From Auriscalpium vulgare (taxonomy: Eukaryota > Basidiomycota > Agaricomycetes > Russulales > Auriscalpiaceae), in contig JAHBBC010000035.1 in assembly GCA_019915015.1 (NCBI GenBank), positions 1 to 64,000 on the forward strand: DNA of 64,000 nt. The letters are read 5' to 3'. Below, piece after piece: positions 12,480 through 23,467 of this stretch (position 1 is its first letter; every line of letters starts with the position of its first letter). The notes under the pieces were generated by a model. That model searched no databases and was not told the origin of the DNA. It saw nothing but the letters and a program-made list of their open reading frames with translations. Both the position numbers and the translations under genes were made by a program.

Positions 12480-12720
12480 CGTGGTGAAGAGTGTGGAGAG
12501 GAGGAAAGGGGGTGGGCACACCCAGTATTTGTGTCGTCGAACGTATTGACGTCAGTGCACCCACTCGGGACACCCCCCGGACACTGGCCGCCGTGGGCGC
12601 GGAGACCCCGGCGCACGCCCGCGTAGGCACGGCGCGAGAAGCACTTGGCTTGCGTCTGCGCTCCTTCTGTGAATCCACCCAAACACTATCCTCGCCCCCC
12701 GTCACCGGCACACCGCAACT

Positions 12721-13621
12721 ATGAACGGCCCTCTCCAGAACCTCGCCATCTCTCTCGGCGTCATGCAGCGTGCGTGTCTCCTCGCTTTTTTCACCATGCG
12801 TTTCTCACATACGTGTCACCGCAGTGGCCCGCAAGGTGCCCTTCGACGACCCCCAGGTTCTCGACTACGTGCGCATTGGGTACATTGCGACCCAGACCAT
12901 CACCCTCGCTGTGTACTACTATGTTTCGCAAAAGGTCTGTGCCCAGGTCATTGCCAAACGTCGGTGATTTCTAAACTCGTGTGCGCTCAGGTCAAGTCGA
13001 AGAACGACCAGACTATCATCAAATATGGTTAGTCGTGCTCCAGTCAACGCCTCAGTTTCATTGCTCACGTATCATTTTCTGTAGTTGAGGCGTCGAACCC
13101 CATGGTAGATGTTATGTGTTTGCGTCCACAAGCCTCTCTGACCCGCATCATAGTCGCAGGAACCTGGCGCTCTAGTCACAACGACCGTGCGCGACTACGA
13201 CCTGTCCGAGACCTCGAAGCTCGTGCGTGCACCTCCTGACCGCCCCGCACTGATGTTCACGTACCACCCCCTGAAATGCAGATCAAGTCCACGTACACCT
13301 CACTCGCCATGATGGTCTTCCTGCACCTGTACATGAAGTACACCCAGCCGCTCTTCGTGCAGGCCATTATGGGTCTCAAGTCTCTTTACGAGGCGAAACC
13401 CGTGAAGATCCACGTCTTCGGCCAGCCTGCGGAGGGCGACCTCAAGCGACCATTCAAGGGTGTCGCCGGCATGTTCGGACGTACGTGTTCCTTGTGCTGC
13501 GGACCAAATTTTCCGTTGACGGCGTTCAATTTTTCTTCTCACAGCTGCCTCGGATCCCCAGACTGACAAGGCTGCAATCGAGGAGGCTGAAAAGCGCATT
13601 GGGGCCAAGAAGGAGGAGTAG
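12721..13621 (+). CDS. PHO88: PHO88/SND3 ER membrane targeting protein
   Basis: Seven exons: 12721-12769, 12825-12934, 12991-13027, 13085-13104, 13154-13222, 13282-13480 and 13545-13621. The frame is clean throughout. Diagnostic segments are ARKVPFDDPQVLDYVRIGY, VKSKNDQTIIKYVE, LVTTTVRDYDLSETSKL and FLHLYMKYTQPLFVQAIMG. The product is a small ER membrane protein, first named for phosphate transport and now known as SND3 of the SRP-independent targeting route. The acceptor of the fifth exon could be 13154 (giving MSQEPGALV) or 13161; I prefer the former because it matches the family better. The C-terminus is charged (EEAEKRIGAKKEE). Exons 3 and 4 are only 37 and 20 nt. Confidence 0.92.
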
Positions 13622-13865
13622 ATAGACTGTAACTTATAGCAGGATCTTATGAGTGGATAGTGTAGGGTCGCGGATCGTGTTAATAGCAGGTGGATTCACA
13701 TCTGGCCAGCTTCGGGATGAGTAACTTTCACGGTGGTGACTGAGATTTTCACGCGAGCGGCGGCCACGTCGCCGGTGCTCGAGGGCGACGCTCTAGTCTA
13801 TCGTCTGCCATTCAAGTGAAACACGCAACTACACAGCGGAGAACAGCAATACGCCGACAGCGCAT

Positions 13866-14480
13866 TTAGTCGAGCTTGTAGCCAACCACTGACCTCCGCC
13901 CAATGATCTCCCCAATCTGCCGACACAGCGCAATCAACGACATGCGCACGCGAACAGCAGCGAACAACGCGCACCTTGTAAATACCGTACGCTTCCACCG
14001 CATAAACGCCAACACGCTGCCACTCGCCCGTGCGGGCGGCCTCGCGCCAGTACGAGGGGCTCGCGGCGCGCTGCCAGAGCGTCGAATACGCGGACTGGAC
14101 CTGCGCGAGCGAGGTCGGCGGCTGCAGGCGCTCCGCAACATATATATGTTTGAACAGCTCGCGCGTGACCTTCAGGTTGTACACGATGGGCTGGCGGTAC
14201 GCTGCGCACAACACAAGGCATCAGCACACGCGCGAGAAATGCGGAAGAAAATACGACGCACAGCCGAGCAGGCCGCTGAGACGGTCACCAACGGGGCCGA
14301 GAAACTTCTGGGCGGACTCCCAGACCTTCTCTGCGCCCTTCTGCGCGGAGGCGAGGGCGTCCTGCGCCTTCTTCTGCGCGGCCTCGGTGGAGTTGGTCGA
14401 CGCGAGGCGGCGGGGGGCGCGGGGAGCTGGGGGCGGTTGCGGAGGAGGCGCAGCGGCGCGGTGGCGGTGGACGGGCGCAT
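13866..14480 (-). CDS. ATP20: Mitochondrial F1Fo ATP synthase subunit g (ATP20)
   Basis: Minus-strand exons are 14480-14262, 14201-13975 and 13916-13866. The body reads KVWESAQKFLGPVGDRLSGL, then SYRQPIVYNLKVTRELFKHI, and ends IGEIIGRRSVVGYKLD. This is the conserved subunit g with its C-terminal membrane helix and GxxxG-like IIGRR segment, which supports dimerisation of ATP synthase in the inner membrane. The N-terminus MRPSTATAPLRLLRNRPQLP is an Arg-rich mitochondrial presequence. It joins the body (RLASTNSTEAAQ) only across a one-base change in the C-run near 14405-14425, so as written the frame is broken. A homopolymer miscall is the simplest explanation. The gene is divergent from urate oxidase. 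Confidence 0.85.
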
Positions 14481-14616
14481 GTCGTGCAGGTGCGCGAGTA
14501 TATGCGGGTTTTTGTAGGGGTACTTTTGGGTGGGGGTCGGGGGGAGGGCGTGACGGGGCGGGCGGGCGGCGTGGACGGCAGTTCCCGCGGACCCGGGCGG
14601 ATCCGGATAGCGCCAT

Positions 14617-14711
14617 CTTATCTTATCTGCATGCGGCTCTGGACGGGCTCTAGGCCCTCCGAGTATCGTGCAGGCTCTTATAACCTCGCAGGGCTCTCCG
14701 CTGCCCTTATC
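14617..14711. promoter_or_regulatory. GATA-factor sites in the urate oxidase promoter
   Basis: CTTATC (reverse complement GATAAG) occurs at 14617-14622 and 14622-14627, overlapping by one base, and again at 14706-14711, all within 120 nt upstream of the urate oxidase ATG. In fungi GATAAG is bound by AreA/Nit2-type nitrogen regulators, which control purine catabolism. The sites are seen; the control is inferred. Confidence 0.5.
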
Positions 14712-14732
14712 GCACCCCCGCACGTCCGCGAT

Positions 14733-16307
14733 ATGGCTACCGACACACAGGCACCCGGCTTCCTCGCCGCCGCACGCTATGGCAAGGACAAGATTCGCGT
14801 CTTCCGCGTCGTGCGCGACAAGGACACAAAGTTCCATTATATTGTCGAGTACAATGTGACGGCCCTGCTCGAGGGGCAGATAGAGACGAGGTGCGTGGTC
14901 GGTTTGCGTTGGGTGCGGGACCGAGGGGCTGAGGGGCGGGCAGCTTCACGCAGGCTGACAACACGGTCGTGGTCGCGACTGACTCCAGTGAGTGTGCATG
15001 TTCCGTTGTTCCGCGGATCGGGGCTGAGCATGCATTGCATTGCAGTCAAGAACATCACATACTGTACGTAGCGCTCCAAGGAACACGGGCAACGATTCAC
15101 CCGCAGCGCACAGATCTGGCCAAGACGTCCCCGCACATCCTCGACCCGACGCGCTTTGCGCTGCATCTGGGCACGCACCTCGTGTCCAAGTACGCGCACA
15201 TCACCAAGTCATTCATCACCGTTGAGCAGCTCCGATGGGCGCGCATCTCCGAGGACGGCATTCCGGCCCCGGGGCACACGCACGCGTTCTGGCGCGACGG
15301 CAGTGAGAAGAAGTTTGTGCAGATCGAGATCGACGGGACGAACGGCAAGAATGCGCTCGTGGCGAAGGTGGAGGCCGGCCTGCGAGATCTGCTCGGTGCG
15401 TGGTGATGGCAAGTGCGCAGCGGCGGTGCAGCTGACGTGGCGATATCAGTCCTGAAGACGACCGGGTCGGCGTTCGAGTCGTTTGTACGCGACGAGTACA
15501 CGACCCTGGCAGAAGTGGACGACCGGATTTTCAGCACCTCCGTCGACCTGAGCTACACCTTCGCTCCGTTCGCGATCGCGGAACCCTCGGACGACAAGAA
15601 GCTGGCATTCAGTGCGACGAATGTAGGCAAAGAGGCCGAGGTGCGTGCATCAGCTGTGCAGCGGAAGGAAGACGATAGGATTTGAGGGTGTTTGCAGACG
15701 GGCGGGGCGTGGGGGGGGGAGAGAATCAGCGCACTGGCCCGATCGATCACGTTGGATGTGTTCGCGCATGATGAGAGCGCGAGCGTACAGGTGCGTGCTT
15801 CTTGTGTCGTGGCGGTGGGGAAGGTTTGATGTGAGGCCGGGGCAGGCGACGCTGTACAAGATGGGACAGCGGCTGCTGGCGGAGAGCGGGTCTGTGCAGA
15901 CGGTGCGATACGTGCTGCCGAACAAGCACTACATCCCTGTGGACATGAAGTACATCGGCGTGGACAACACAAGCCCGTACGTGATATGTTTATTTTCGTC
16001 ATATCGGGGTGGGAAAGATGGGAACGCCCAGGGATGATAGAGAAGCGGCATAGATAGAGTGCTTCTGGCGGGATCTCGTATCTGGCCGGGCACGTGGGGC
16101 GGTTGACGACGAGGGTGCTGCGTGGGCGTCGGCGGGGCGGCGGTGTTGGACGTTGCTGACGACGAGCTCGGTTTGCAGGGCAGCGGCGGAGGTGTTTGCA
16201 CCGGTGGACGCTCCGAGGTGAGGGCAGGCCGTTGCGGTATGGGTGCGGCATCGCTGACGTCACCGCCACACAGCGGGTTGATCTCCGCCACGATCTCGCG
16301 CCAATAA
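14733..16307 (+). CDS. Urate oxidase (uricase)
   Basis: Nine exons: 14733-14890, 14944-14987, 15046-15063, 15114-15395, 15450-15640, 15698-15790, 15846-15976, 16179-16217 and 16274-16307. The spliced frame is open for 329 residues. Diagnostic blocks are ARYGKDKIRVFRVVRD, SFTQADNTVVVATDSIKNI, LAKTSPHILDPTRFALHLG, TGSAFESFVRDEYTTL, and DLSYTFAPFAIAEP in the second T-fold repeat. It oxidises urate to 5-hydroxyisourate in peroxisomes. Exon 3 is a micro-exon of 18 nt coding the end of the ATDSIKN active-site segment. Intron 7 (15977-16178) is 202 nt, far longer than its neighbours. The C-terminus is SRQ rather than the usual SKL/SRL peroxisomal signal, so import may be weak or use another route. 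Confidence 0.92.
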
Positions 16308-16572
16308 TGACGCAGAGGAGACCCGAGGGTAGGGGCAGGACAATTGTGAGCGTGCCGTTGCTTTTCGAAGGATGTATGCTACCGCGATAGGGCATGGATT
16401 GGGGGCGAATACAAGGAATTGGGGTTGAAACAGGGGAGGGAAAACGGGGTGGCACCCGCCGGCGGTGCAGACGATGACATCATGGTCCCACGGGGACCTG
16501 GCAGGTTAGTCGTCCGCCCTTCGCTCGCTTTCTTCTCCGTATCCAACGTCCTCGTCCTCCTCAACTCTCATC

Positions 16573-19081
16573 ATGGCTGGCGATCACAAGTGTCCCGTAT
16601 GTCAGGCTACCTTCACCAGGCCCCAGCACGTCGCACGACACATGCGCTCCCGTACGTCCCACTCCCCAGCCCCCGCCCGCTCCGAGGCGGCACACCACGG
16701 CGCTCGCCTGGAGCCGCCTCGGGTCCACCCTTCTCCATCGCTCCCGTTGCTGACTCTCGATTCCGACAGACACTGGCGATCGCCCATACAAGTGTCAGCA
16801 CTGCGGTGACCAATTCGCCCGCAGGTAGGCCTCCTCCCGCCTCCACCCCGCACCGACTCTGATTGATCAATCCCCGCACAGCGACTTGCTCTCGCGTCAT
16901 GTCAACAAGTGCCACCCCAACGAGAAGCCTCTTGTCTCTTCCGCAGCCGCCCGGCGCAAAGGATCCACCTCCGCCAGTCGCGCCACGACCTCAAAGCAGG
17001 CCTGCGACCAGTGTGTCCAATCCAGCTTGCCCTGTGACGGTGCAAACCCTTGCTGTAGGCCTATTCTTGCCATCGTCCTTCTCGCTTCTCACTCCGTCAC
17101 CAGCCAAATGCGTCAACCGCAAAACGCGTTGCACGTACGTCAAATTCCACCGGCAGACCGCTCCGATGGGTCCAGGTCATCCTTCACGCCCTGTTGGAGA
17201 TCCCAATTCTCTTGCCGGGATAAGCGGCCTTCCATCCGTCCCGCCCTCATACCGCCTCTCCGACGCATTTTTACTTGCAAATGGCTCGACGCTCAACCCG
17301 TCCGCGATCAACAACCAGCAGGTGTACAATCAGCAGTTTAGCTTTCCCAATGGTGGGCAGATCTACGCGGGCCAGACGCTTGAGCCGACACTCAATCGCG
17401 AGTCGTTCGAACACACCGCCGATTATTCTGCCCGCTATCGCGCGAACGCCGATTTCCTGTCTCGCCATGGTGTTATCCCCGGGTCGGCGCCCCAAAGCGT
17501 AATTCGCGGCCAGGTGCCCGCTTTGTATCCCGACTCGGAGCAGCAGCCCGCCATCGCCAATCCACGCTATTCCGCGCAGTACGATACAAACGATGATTTC
17601 CGCCTGCCGCGCAATGACGTGGATTATGGATACAATGTGGATGATAAGGTGAGCAATATGGTTTTCAGGAGGTTAAGGGCTCGCCTCACTTCCAGGTGCA
17701 GCAGCATCCGTATGGCCGGGACGGCTCAGACAGCTACGACCAGTCGCATCACTACCCTAGCGGGGCTCCGTTTGCTCATGGGGTACCCGCTTTCACACTT
17801 GAACATCCTCACGATCGTCGGCCGTCAACCAGCGACGGCAGCACCACCAGCCACTCGCAACCGTCTTCCGCCGCGTCCTCGACTGTCCACCTGCCGGCGC
17901 ATATATCCAACGCATATATCCAGTCCTCAATTGAGCAACAGCGGCCGTCGTCGGCCTCAGGGCCCCTCTCACAATACCCCCCAGACGGAGAAGGAGGTTT
18001 CTCGAGTGCGTTTGGCTTGATGTCGCTGGACGACCCGAATGTCCTCGCCGGTTTCCCAGGGACCCAGTTTTTCGATGGCGCTGCGCCTAACGGTAGCTGG
18101 GGAGACGGTGTCACTCCTCGCGGAGGACCAGGCGGCGAGAAGGACCCGAACGGGATGCCGATGGCGACGCCGTCGACTTTGAAGGAATTGAAGGAGATGT
18201 GGAAGCAGTACCTCCGAACCCCGTTGACGGGCCCCATGCTCGGCCATCCACCAGAAGGCAGCCTCGAAGGTGCTCCGCGTAGCCCTCGGAAGGAGCGCGG
18301 GCTGTCGCGCGTCGCGAGCCTCCCGAGCGTGAAGACGCCGAGCGCGTCGGCATCTACAGTAGATCCGATGCGCCATCTCGCCAATCCCGCCCCCGCCCTC
18401 AATAACGGTGCCGCGCGCGTTTACAACAATCCCGATGACCTGCGCAGCTACGAGCAGGCCGTGCTTGCGCGGCGGGCACCCCTCCACCTCAATCTCGTGC
18501 CGAAGCGCCGGGGTGCGCCCACGGCAACGTCTTCGTCGGGCTCAGAGGAGAAGAGCAACAGCTCGAGCCCGCAACACCTCCCACCCATCCAGCACCTCCC
18601 GCCCATCCTCGCGCGCGGCGGTGCAGCCACAGCACATCTCAATCTGAGCCGGCCGTCGAGCTCGTCGAGCACCGCGTCGAGCCTGGCGCACGCGTTCGGC
18701 GACGGGCGTGGGCAGAGCGAGTCGCCGGCGCCGGACGGCAGCCCGGCGATGCCCCACGCACACGTCGCGGGGCTGCTTTACTCTGGCATGGACGACTCGC
18801 GCCCGTCGTTCAAGCGCCTGCCGTCGCAGACGCTGGGCCCCGAGTACGCGAAGCGGGCGGCGGTCGGCATGCTTTCGGCGGCGCGGGACGAGATCGACGC
18901 GAGCGGCGAGGATGAGGAGGGCGCGCGCGCGGGGATGCGGCCCCCGCCGGCGTCCATGACGCTGAACGGCGGGCTGAATGCGCTGGGCGGGCACCACCAG
19001 CAGCGGCTCGTGGACCGCGCGCGGCGGATGAGTGCGCCGACGCCATCTGGCGCGCTGGGCGCGTCAGGTGTGCAAAACTAG
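16573..19081 (+). CDS. Transcription factor with two C2H2 fingers and a Zn2Cys6 cluster
   Basis: Exons are 16573-16651, 16770-16824, 16882-17054, 17104-17648 and 17696-19081. The frame is clean, giving about 745 residues. Two consecutive C2H2 fingers (CPVCQATFTRPQHVARHMRS and YKCQHCGDQFARSDLLSRH) start at residue 7. They are followed by a binuclear cluster, C-x2-C-x6-C-x5-C-x2-C-x6-C, from ACDQCVQSSLPCDG to CVNRKTRCTY; the fourth Cys is at an exon junction. The rest is low-complexity Ser/Pro/Asn-rich sequence, probably activation and regulatory region, with KELKEMWKQYLRTPLTGPM near the middle as the most conserved-looking block. It should be a nuclear DNA-binding regulator; the targets are unknown. 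The combined finger architecture is known in fungi but uncommon. Confidence 0.9.
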
Positions 19082-21335
19082 GCGGCCTTGCAGGCGGTGT
19101 GGAAATGGATGGATTTCGGTTGTGGTAAAGCTGCGTTCTCGGTTCGTTGTCTGTATAATTAAGGCTTTCGCTCCCCAATCGTGGCGGGTGGACGGACAAT
19201 TGATTGCACCGAACACGCATACATATAATCGCCTCCTATTATTGACGTGGCTTTGTACATTTAGCAGCTATCGAGACGGTGTTCTTTTGTTCTGATTTTC
19301 TTTCTCTTGTACCCTTACGCTACGCGACGACGAGTAATGTCTGGAACGTAGAGCGCTAGCTATGCATAGCGGCACGATACCTTGTATGTTCAAATTGAAG
19401 TCCGTTGTGCGGAAATGTCGTGGGGTGATTAGATTGCGATCTCGCCGGGCCCGGGTACGCAGTTGCCGAACGCGCTGTGGGACGCCAAGGGTGTGCAGAC
19501 GATACGCACTGTACAGCCGCACGCGCAGAAGACAGCGCCGGGATCCTGGCCATCATTGGAGCGGGAGTGTGGGCAGGCAGCGGCAGCAGTTGCGCGGGGT
19601 GCACTTTGAGCGAGACAGAGACAGACGCCCCATCAGTCTGCGCACTGGACGATATGGCATGAGAGCAAAGAACCGGCCCGCACCGACATTGAATGGCGGC
19701 GCAGGCACGCCGTGCCCTGTATATGTCGCTGGAGAGTTTGACGCCACGCCGTGATGGGTCGCTGCGTACGTTCGACGCGTGCCCACGCTGGGCCGGGTGA
19801 CGGAAGGGGCGCAGCGGCGAGTGAATGGGGTGGTTATCCGTGGATGGGGATGGGGACGGCCAGCCAGGAACGCAGCGGGGGTGATGATGCCGAGGCGGGT
19901 GTTTGGGCTGCGTGATGGCGAGGAGCGCCGGGGCGATAGGCAAATGGGGGGGCTGCGATTTCGGTGGCGGTGGCGGGCCGCGTTTGGGTTTGGGAGGGCG
20001 CACGTCCACACGGAGATAGTGCGCGATGCGGGGGTGCATGGCTTGCATGATGGCGGATACGGCATCCTGATCCTGTGCGAGCGTGGTCCTGGAGACGACG
20101 ACGACAGGCGCGACAGGACATGGCACGGTGTCTGCTCTGGACCGCGCCGGCATGCGCAATTAAACGTTTGGGCATGTCGTGCTGAGTCAAGGGACGCGGC
20201 GGTCGGTGCCACGACGCTGCGACGGACGCGAGGGGCGGCGTTTGGCACACACCCAGCGTGTGGGTGACACGCACTCGGGCTGCGGGCGCGCCGTCCGACG
20301 CGACGCTGCACGGCTCACACAGGCGCATAAGATCATCAAAGAACGCGCGGCGTGGGCAGTCGAAGTGCGCCGGTGAGAAGAGAAAGCCAGGCGCAGACTG
20401 GAGAGGAAGCCGTGCGGTGCACAGCCAGCGATTGCGCAGTGCGAAACGCAGCGGGCGGGTGGGCGAAGATTGAGTGCAGGGCGGAGATGGTGCAGATGCC
20501 GCGTCGTGTCTCATGTTCTGACGTGGGCGAGTGCACGACAGAGGAGCCCCGACGGAGACTTAGTCAGGTGGATGATGATGGGAGGAACGCCTAGGGCAGG
20601 GTCGACATTACGCGTGCCGCCTGTGCCGTGGCGTCCGTAGCTCGCGCCAAGAAATGCAATTGCAAGTCCGGTGTCGCGGTCGCTGGGGTGCCACCGATGC
20701 AGAGAAAGAGATAGAGATAGATATTGTATGTATGAATCTTGTCGGCGCCGCGCCACGTCCGATCGTGGATTTGGTCCCGGCACGGATACATAATGCACGG
20801 CAGCAAACGCGCAGGCGGGGCTCTCGTAAGTCGAAACGAGAGGGACGTAAGAGAGGTACGCCGATCAGCAGACGCGAGGCTCATGTCCGGGGACGCAGGT
20901 GGAAGCGCAGAGGCGTTCATGGCGCGCAAATTCAGGACGCGGATGTTCATTTGGCGAGGGCCTGACTGACTGCCGAGCACCCGGCGAGCCAACGCGGCGC
21001 GGAAGCATTGGACGGCGGGTACGGAAGGACATGGAGGGCAGTGCGCACGGCTCTTGTGCGCTGGGCGTGTGCACGGTCGTCGAGATGCTGATGCGGGGCG
21101 GGTGCTGGCGTGCGCGCGCGAGGCACGGCGGCCGGGGGGGTGTACCTGGGGAGTGACGCTGGCGGTCAGGTGAGCGTGGCGGCCAAGCGTCGCGATCTGA
21201 GAAAATACCGAGGATGCGGGCGATCGGCGGGACCCTTACGAACATGCATGTGCATCGATCCAGACAGGGAATATTCCAAGGCGACCGACGCGGCGGCAAG
21301 GCACCTCAGGGCCCGACACACGCATCGCAACCCGC
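19082..21335. other. 2.3-kb gene-free, GC-rich region
   Basis: Open frames of up to about 270 codons occur on the minus strand (19356-20514), but three frames overlap with equal openness and Pro/Arg/His-rich composition, as expected from GC-rich noncoding DNA. A short purine repeat (AGAGATAGAGATAGAT) lies near 20705-20725. I see no splice-supported gene. Confidence 0.4.
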
Positions 21336-21342
21336 TATATAA
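21336..21342 (+). promoter_or_regulatory. TATA box for the 21.4-kb gene
   Basis: TATATAA lies 42 nt upstream of the ATG, in a pyrimidine-rich context that continues to the start codon. Position and context support a core promoter. Confidence 0.6.
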
Positions 21343-21383
21343 CCAGCCCTCGCCCGCCCGCTCTCCCCACCGCCCGCCCAGCC

Positions 21384-21971
21384 ATGGCCACCTCCCTCTC
21401 CTTCGCCTCCGAAGCCATCATCTACCCCACCCTCAATGTCACCGCCATCGCCGCACGCAACGGCTCCTCCGTCTTCGAGTGCTGGGCCCTCGACCCCGGC
21501 TTCGTCCAGTCCACACAGTCCGGCACAGTCGGCGCACAGCTCCTCCAGCTCGGCAACCTCGCAAACGCCAGCTTCTCCATCCTCCCCGCAAACTTCTCCG
21601 GCGGCCTCCACAACGCCCCCGCCGTCCAGTACGTCCCCGCCTCCAGTCCCACGCCCCCACTCACCTCTCCTGCCAGGTGGGTGAGCTTCGTGTCCGGCCT
21701 CGCGCACGTCACCCTGCCCAACTCCACCGCGGAGGCCTGGGTCGTCGGCGGCCCCCACGGCCTCATCGTCGCGACCGACACCGCCGCCGTCTCGACATTC
21801 GGTCATATCTCCACGTACCCGTCCTTCGAGGAGACCCGCACGCTCCAGATCCCCACCGGCGGCGCGATCCCCGGCCACACCGTCCTGCACGACGGCCCGT
21901 GCGATGCCGCCGTCCAGCGCAAGCGCGCGATGAACATCATGCGCAGGGGCGCGCTCAACGACTTGGACTGA
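21384..21971 (+). CDS. Small conserved-looking protein, function unknown
   Basis: Exons are 21384-21628 and 21677-21971, with a 48-nt GT-AG intron that changes PAVQ-Y into the smoother PAVQWVSFVSGLAHV. The product has 179 residues: an N-terminal part with LNVTAIAARNGSSVFECWAL, Gly-Asn-rich loops (QLGNLANASFSILPANFSGG), SGLAHVTLPNSTAEAWVVGG and GLIVATDTAAVSTFGH. The alternating short hydrophobic strands suggest an all-beta, cupin-like fold, but I see no His/Glu metal motif that would confirm it. There is no clear signal peptide. The strong C-ending codon bias suggests good expression. The tail is basic (RKRAMNIMRRGALNDLD). Confidence 0.7.
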   Translation: MATSLSFASEAIIYPTLNVTAIAARNGSSVFECWALDPGFVQSTQSGTVGAQLLQLGNLANASFSILPANFSGGLHNAPAVQYVPASSPTPPLTSPARWVSFVSGLAHVTLPNSTAEAWVVGGPHGLIVATDTAAVSTFGHISTYPSFEETRTLQIPTGGAIPGHTVLHDGPCDAAVQRKRAMNIMRRGALNDLD

Positions 21972-23246
21972 GGGACACGCGTGCGACGCGCTCGGGCTCC
22001 GGAGGGAAATTGTACGTGTGTGTCCATGATGGCGCCGCGTTCCCATATCTGACTGATCGTGTTCTCCTTTAGCGCTGGTTTTTATCTCCATTTAGACCCA
22101 TGCTTGGTCCATAAATTTATCTGTTTATATATGTCGGCAGCTGCACACTCTCCTTAATCCTCATACCCTGCTCGTTCCAGATTACGCATCTCCCCGTGTG
22201 CGACAGTAGCAACCGCGGCCGCTGGCTCCCTTGCCAACTCAATGTGCTCCGAGTCGCCGTTTGATGTCGTGCAATAATGAGTCCGCCTGCTTAGGCCTGC
22301 TTCCAGCGTTATTCGACGCCGCTTGTTCAGCGGCGCGTTCCTGCCTGTCAGTCGATTATTATAATGCCGCAGTCAGGCGTACTAAGCTAAGTAGCCTCCT
22401 GGTCCGGGCGCTGAATCGCTTGCACGCACGCGGGTCTCGACTCTGCACGCCTGCTTGACGACCGGGTCCCTGTCGCGCGCCGAACGCCCGACCTCCAGCC
22501 GGGACCCATGGAAAATCGGATTTTGTCCACCCAGCGGCGGCGGGATCTTCCAAGCGTGCGCGAGTGATCGTGCTGGCGACCGAGCCCCCGCCGCTGCCGG
22601 CGCATCCTCCCCCGTCGCCGCCAAGACACCACGGCGCGGACGTTTTATATTTATATTCTTTATCGCGGATTTTCTGCGTATCCGACCATGGACACGTGCA
22701 GCGCGGCATGTCATGCGGTTGTTAGCGTTACTATCCGAGCGGCGAGCTGTCGACGCGAGAATTTTGTCTCAGGCACGCTGAAAGTGCAATGCCGACTCCG
22801 GTGTCCGTGTCGCGCGTGCCCCGTTCCCCAAGGACATAACGTACTGTATACGTGCCGGGCGCAAGTTTGTTTATCTGAGGTTATTCGCATCAGAAGGAAT
22901 TAGTGCTGCGATCGGTCGATGGACATACCCAGCGACGTATGGCGCGACAGCTGATGTGGCACGCTCTGGAGGAGCTAACGGAAAATGAATACAGAGAGGG
23001 ATGGGGATGAGATGGTCTCCATGCCAGGCCGACCGAGCCTGCAGAAGAGAAGAGGGTTGGTAGAGTTCGCAGCGCGAGCCTGACAATGACGGCTGGTAGC
23101 ACTGTACCAAGCGGGCGGCGCTGAATAAAACGTTAACGCTTTGCAGGGCTAACTCTAGTACGGCCTGGTTCGCAGTGGATGCAGAGACGAGCACTCCGCA
23201 GATATCACCTCCGCTGTACGAACAAGTGAAGGTGAAAGTAATATAG
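21972..23246. other. Gene-free region left of the copia element
   Basis: Contains the 3' flank of the preceding gene and AT-richer sequence. I see no coding exon, tRNA or TE terminus up to the copia target-site duplication. Confidence 0.4.
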
Positions 23247-23251
23247 ATAGA

Positions 23252-23449
23252 TGTAGAATAAACAAGTAGAGAGCGAGTAAAATAGAGAATAAGATTGATT
23301 TATTCCGGCTCCTGAACGCGAGCCTTTATACCTAAGTACAAGACTACTGGAATATTCCTATGACTAGGAATTCGCTTATCTACTGTACTTAGTAATCTAA
23401 TCTAGTATGTTCGGGAGTCGCCGAGTGGCTTCTCCCACTAACTACAACA
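23252..23449 (-). repeat. Copia 3' LTR
   Basis: By eye it matches 27665-27862 with no difference over 198 bp. The ends are TGTAGAATAA and ACTACAACA on the plus strand. ATAGA precedes it. Confidence 0.93.
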
Positions 23450-23458
23450 CTCCCCCTC
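23450..23458 (-). other. Copia polypurine tract
   Basis: The minus strand reads GAGGGGGAG directly before the 3' LTR, the expected primer site for plus-strand DNA synthesis. Confidence 0.8.
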
Positions 23459-23467
23459 GACTCCCGA

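Noticed and set aside
19356..20514. Long minus-strand open frames (up to about 267 codons)
   Set aside because: Three overlapping frames are equally open and Pro/Arg/His-rich, as GC-rich noncoding DNA produces; no splice sites or family support.
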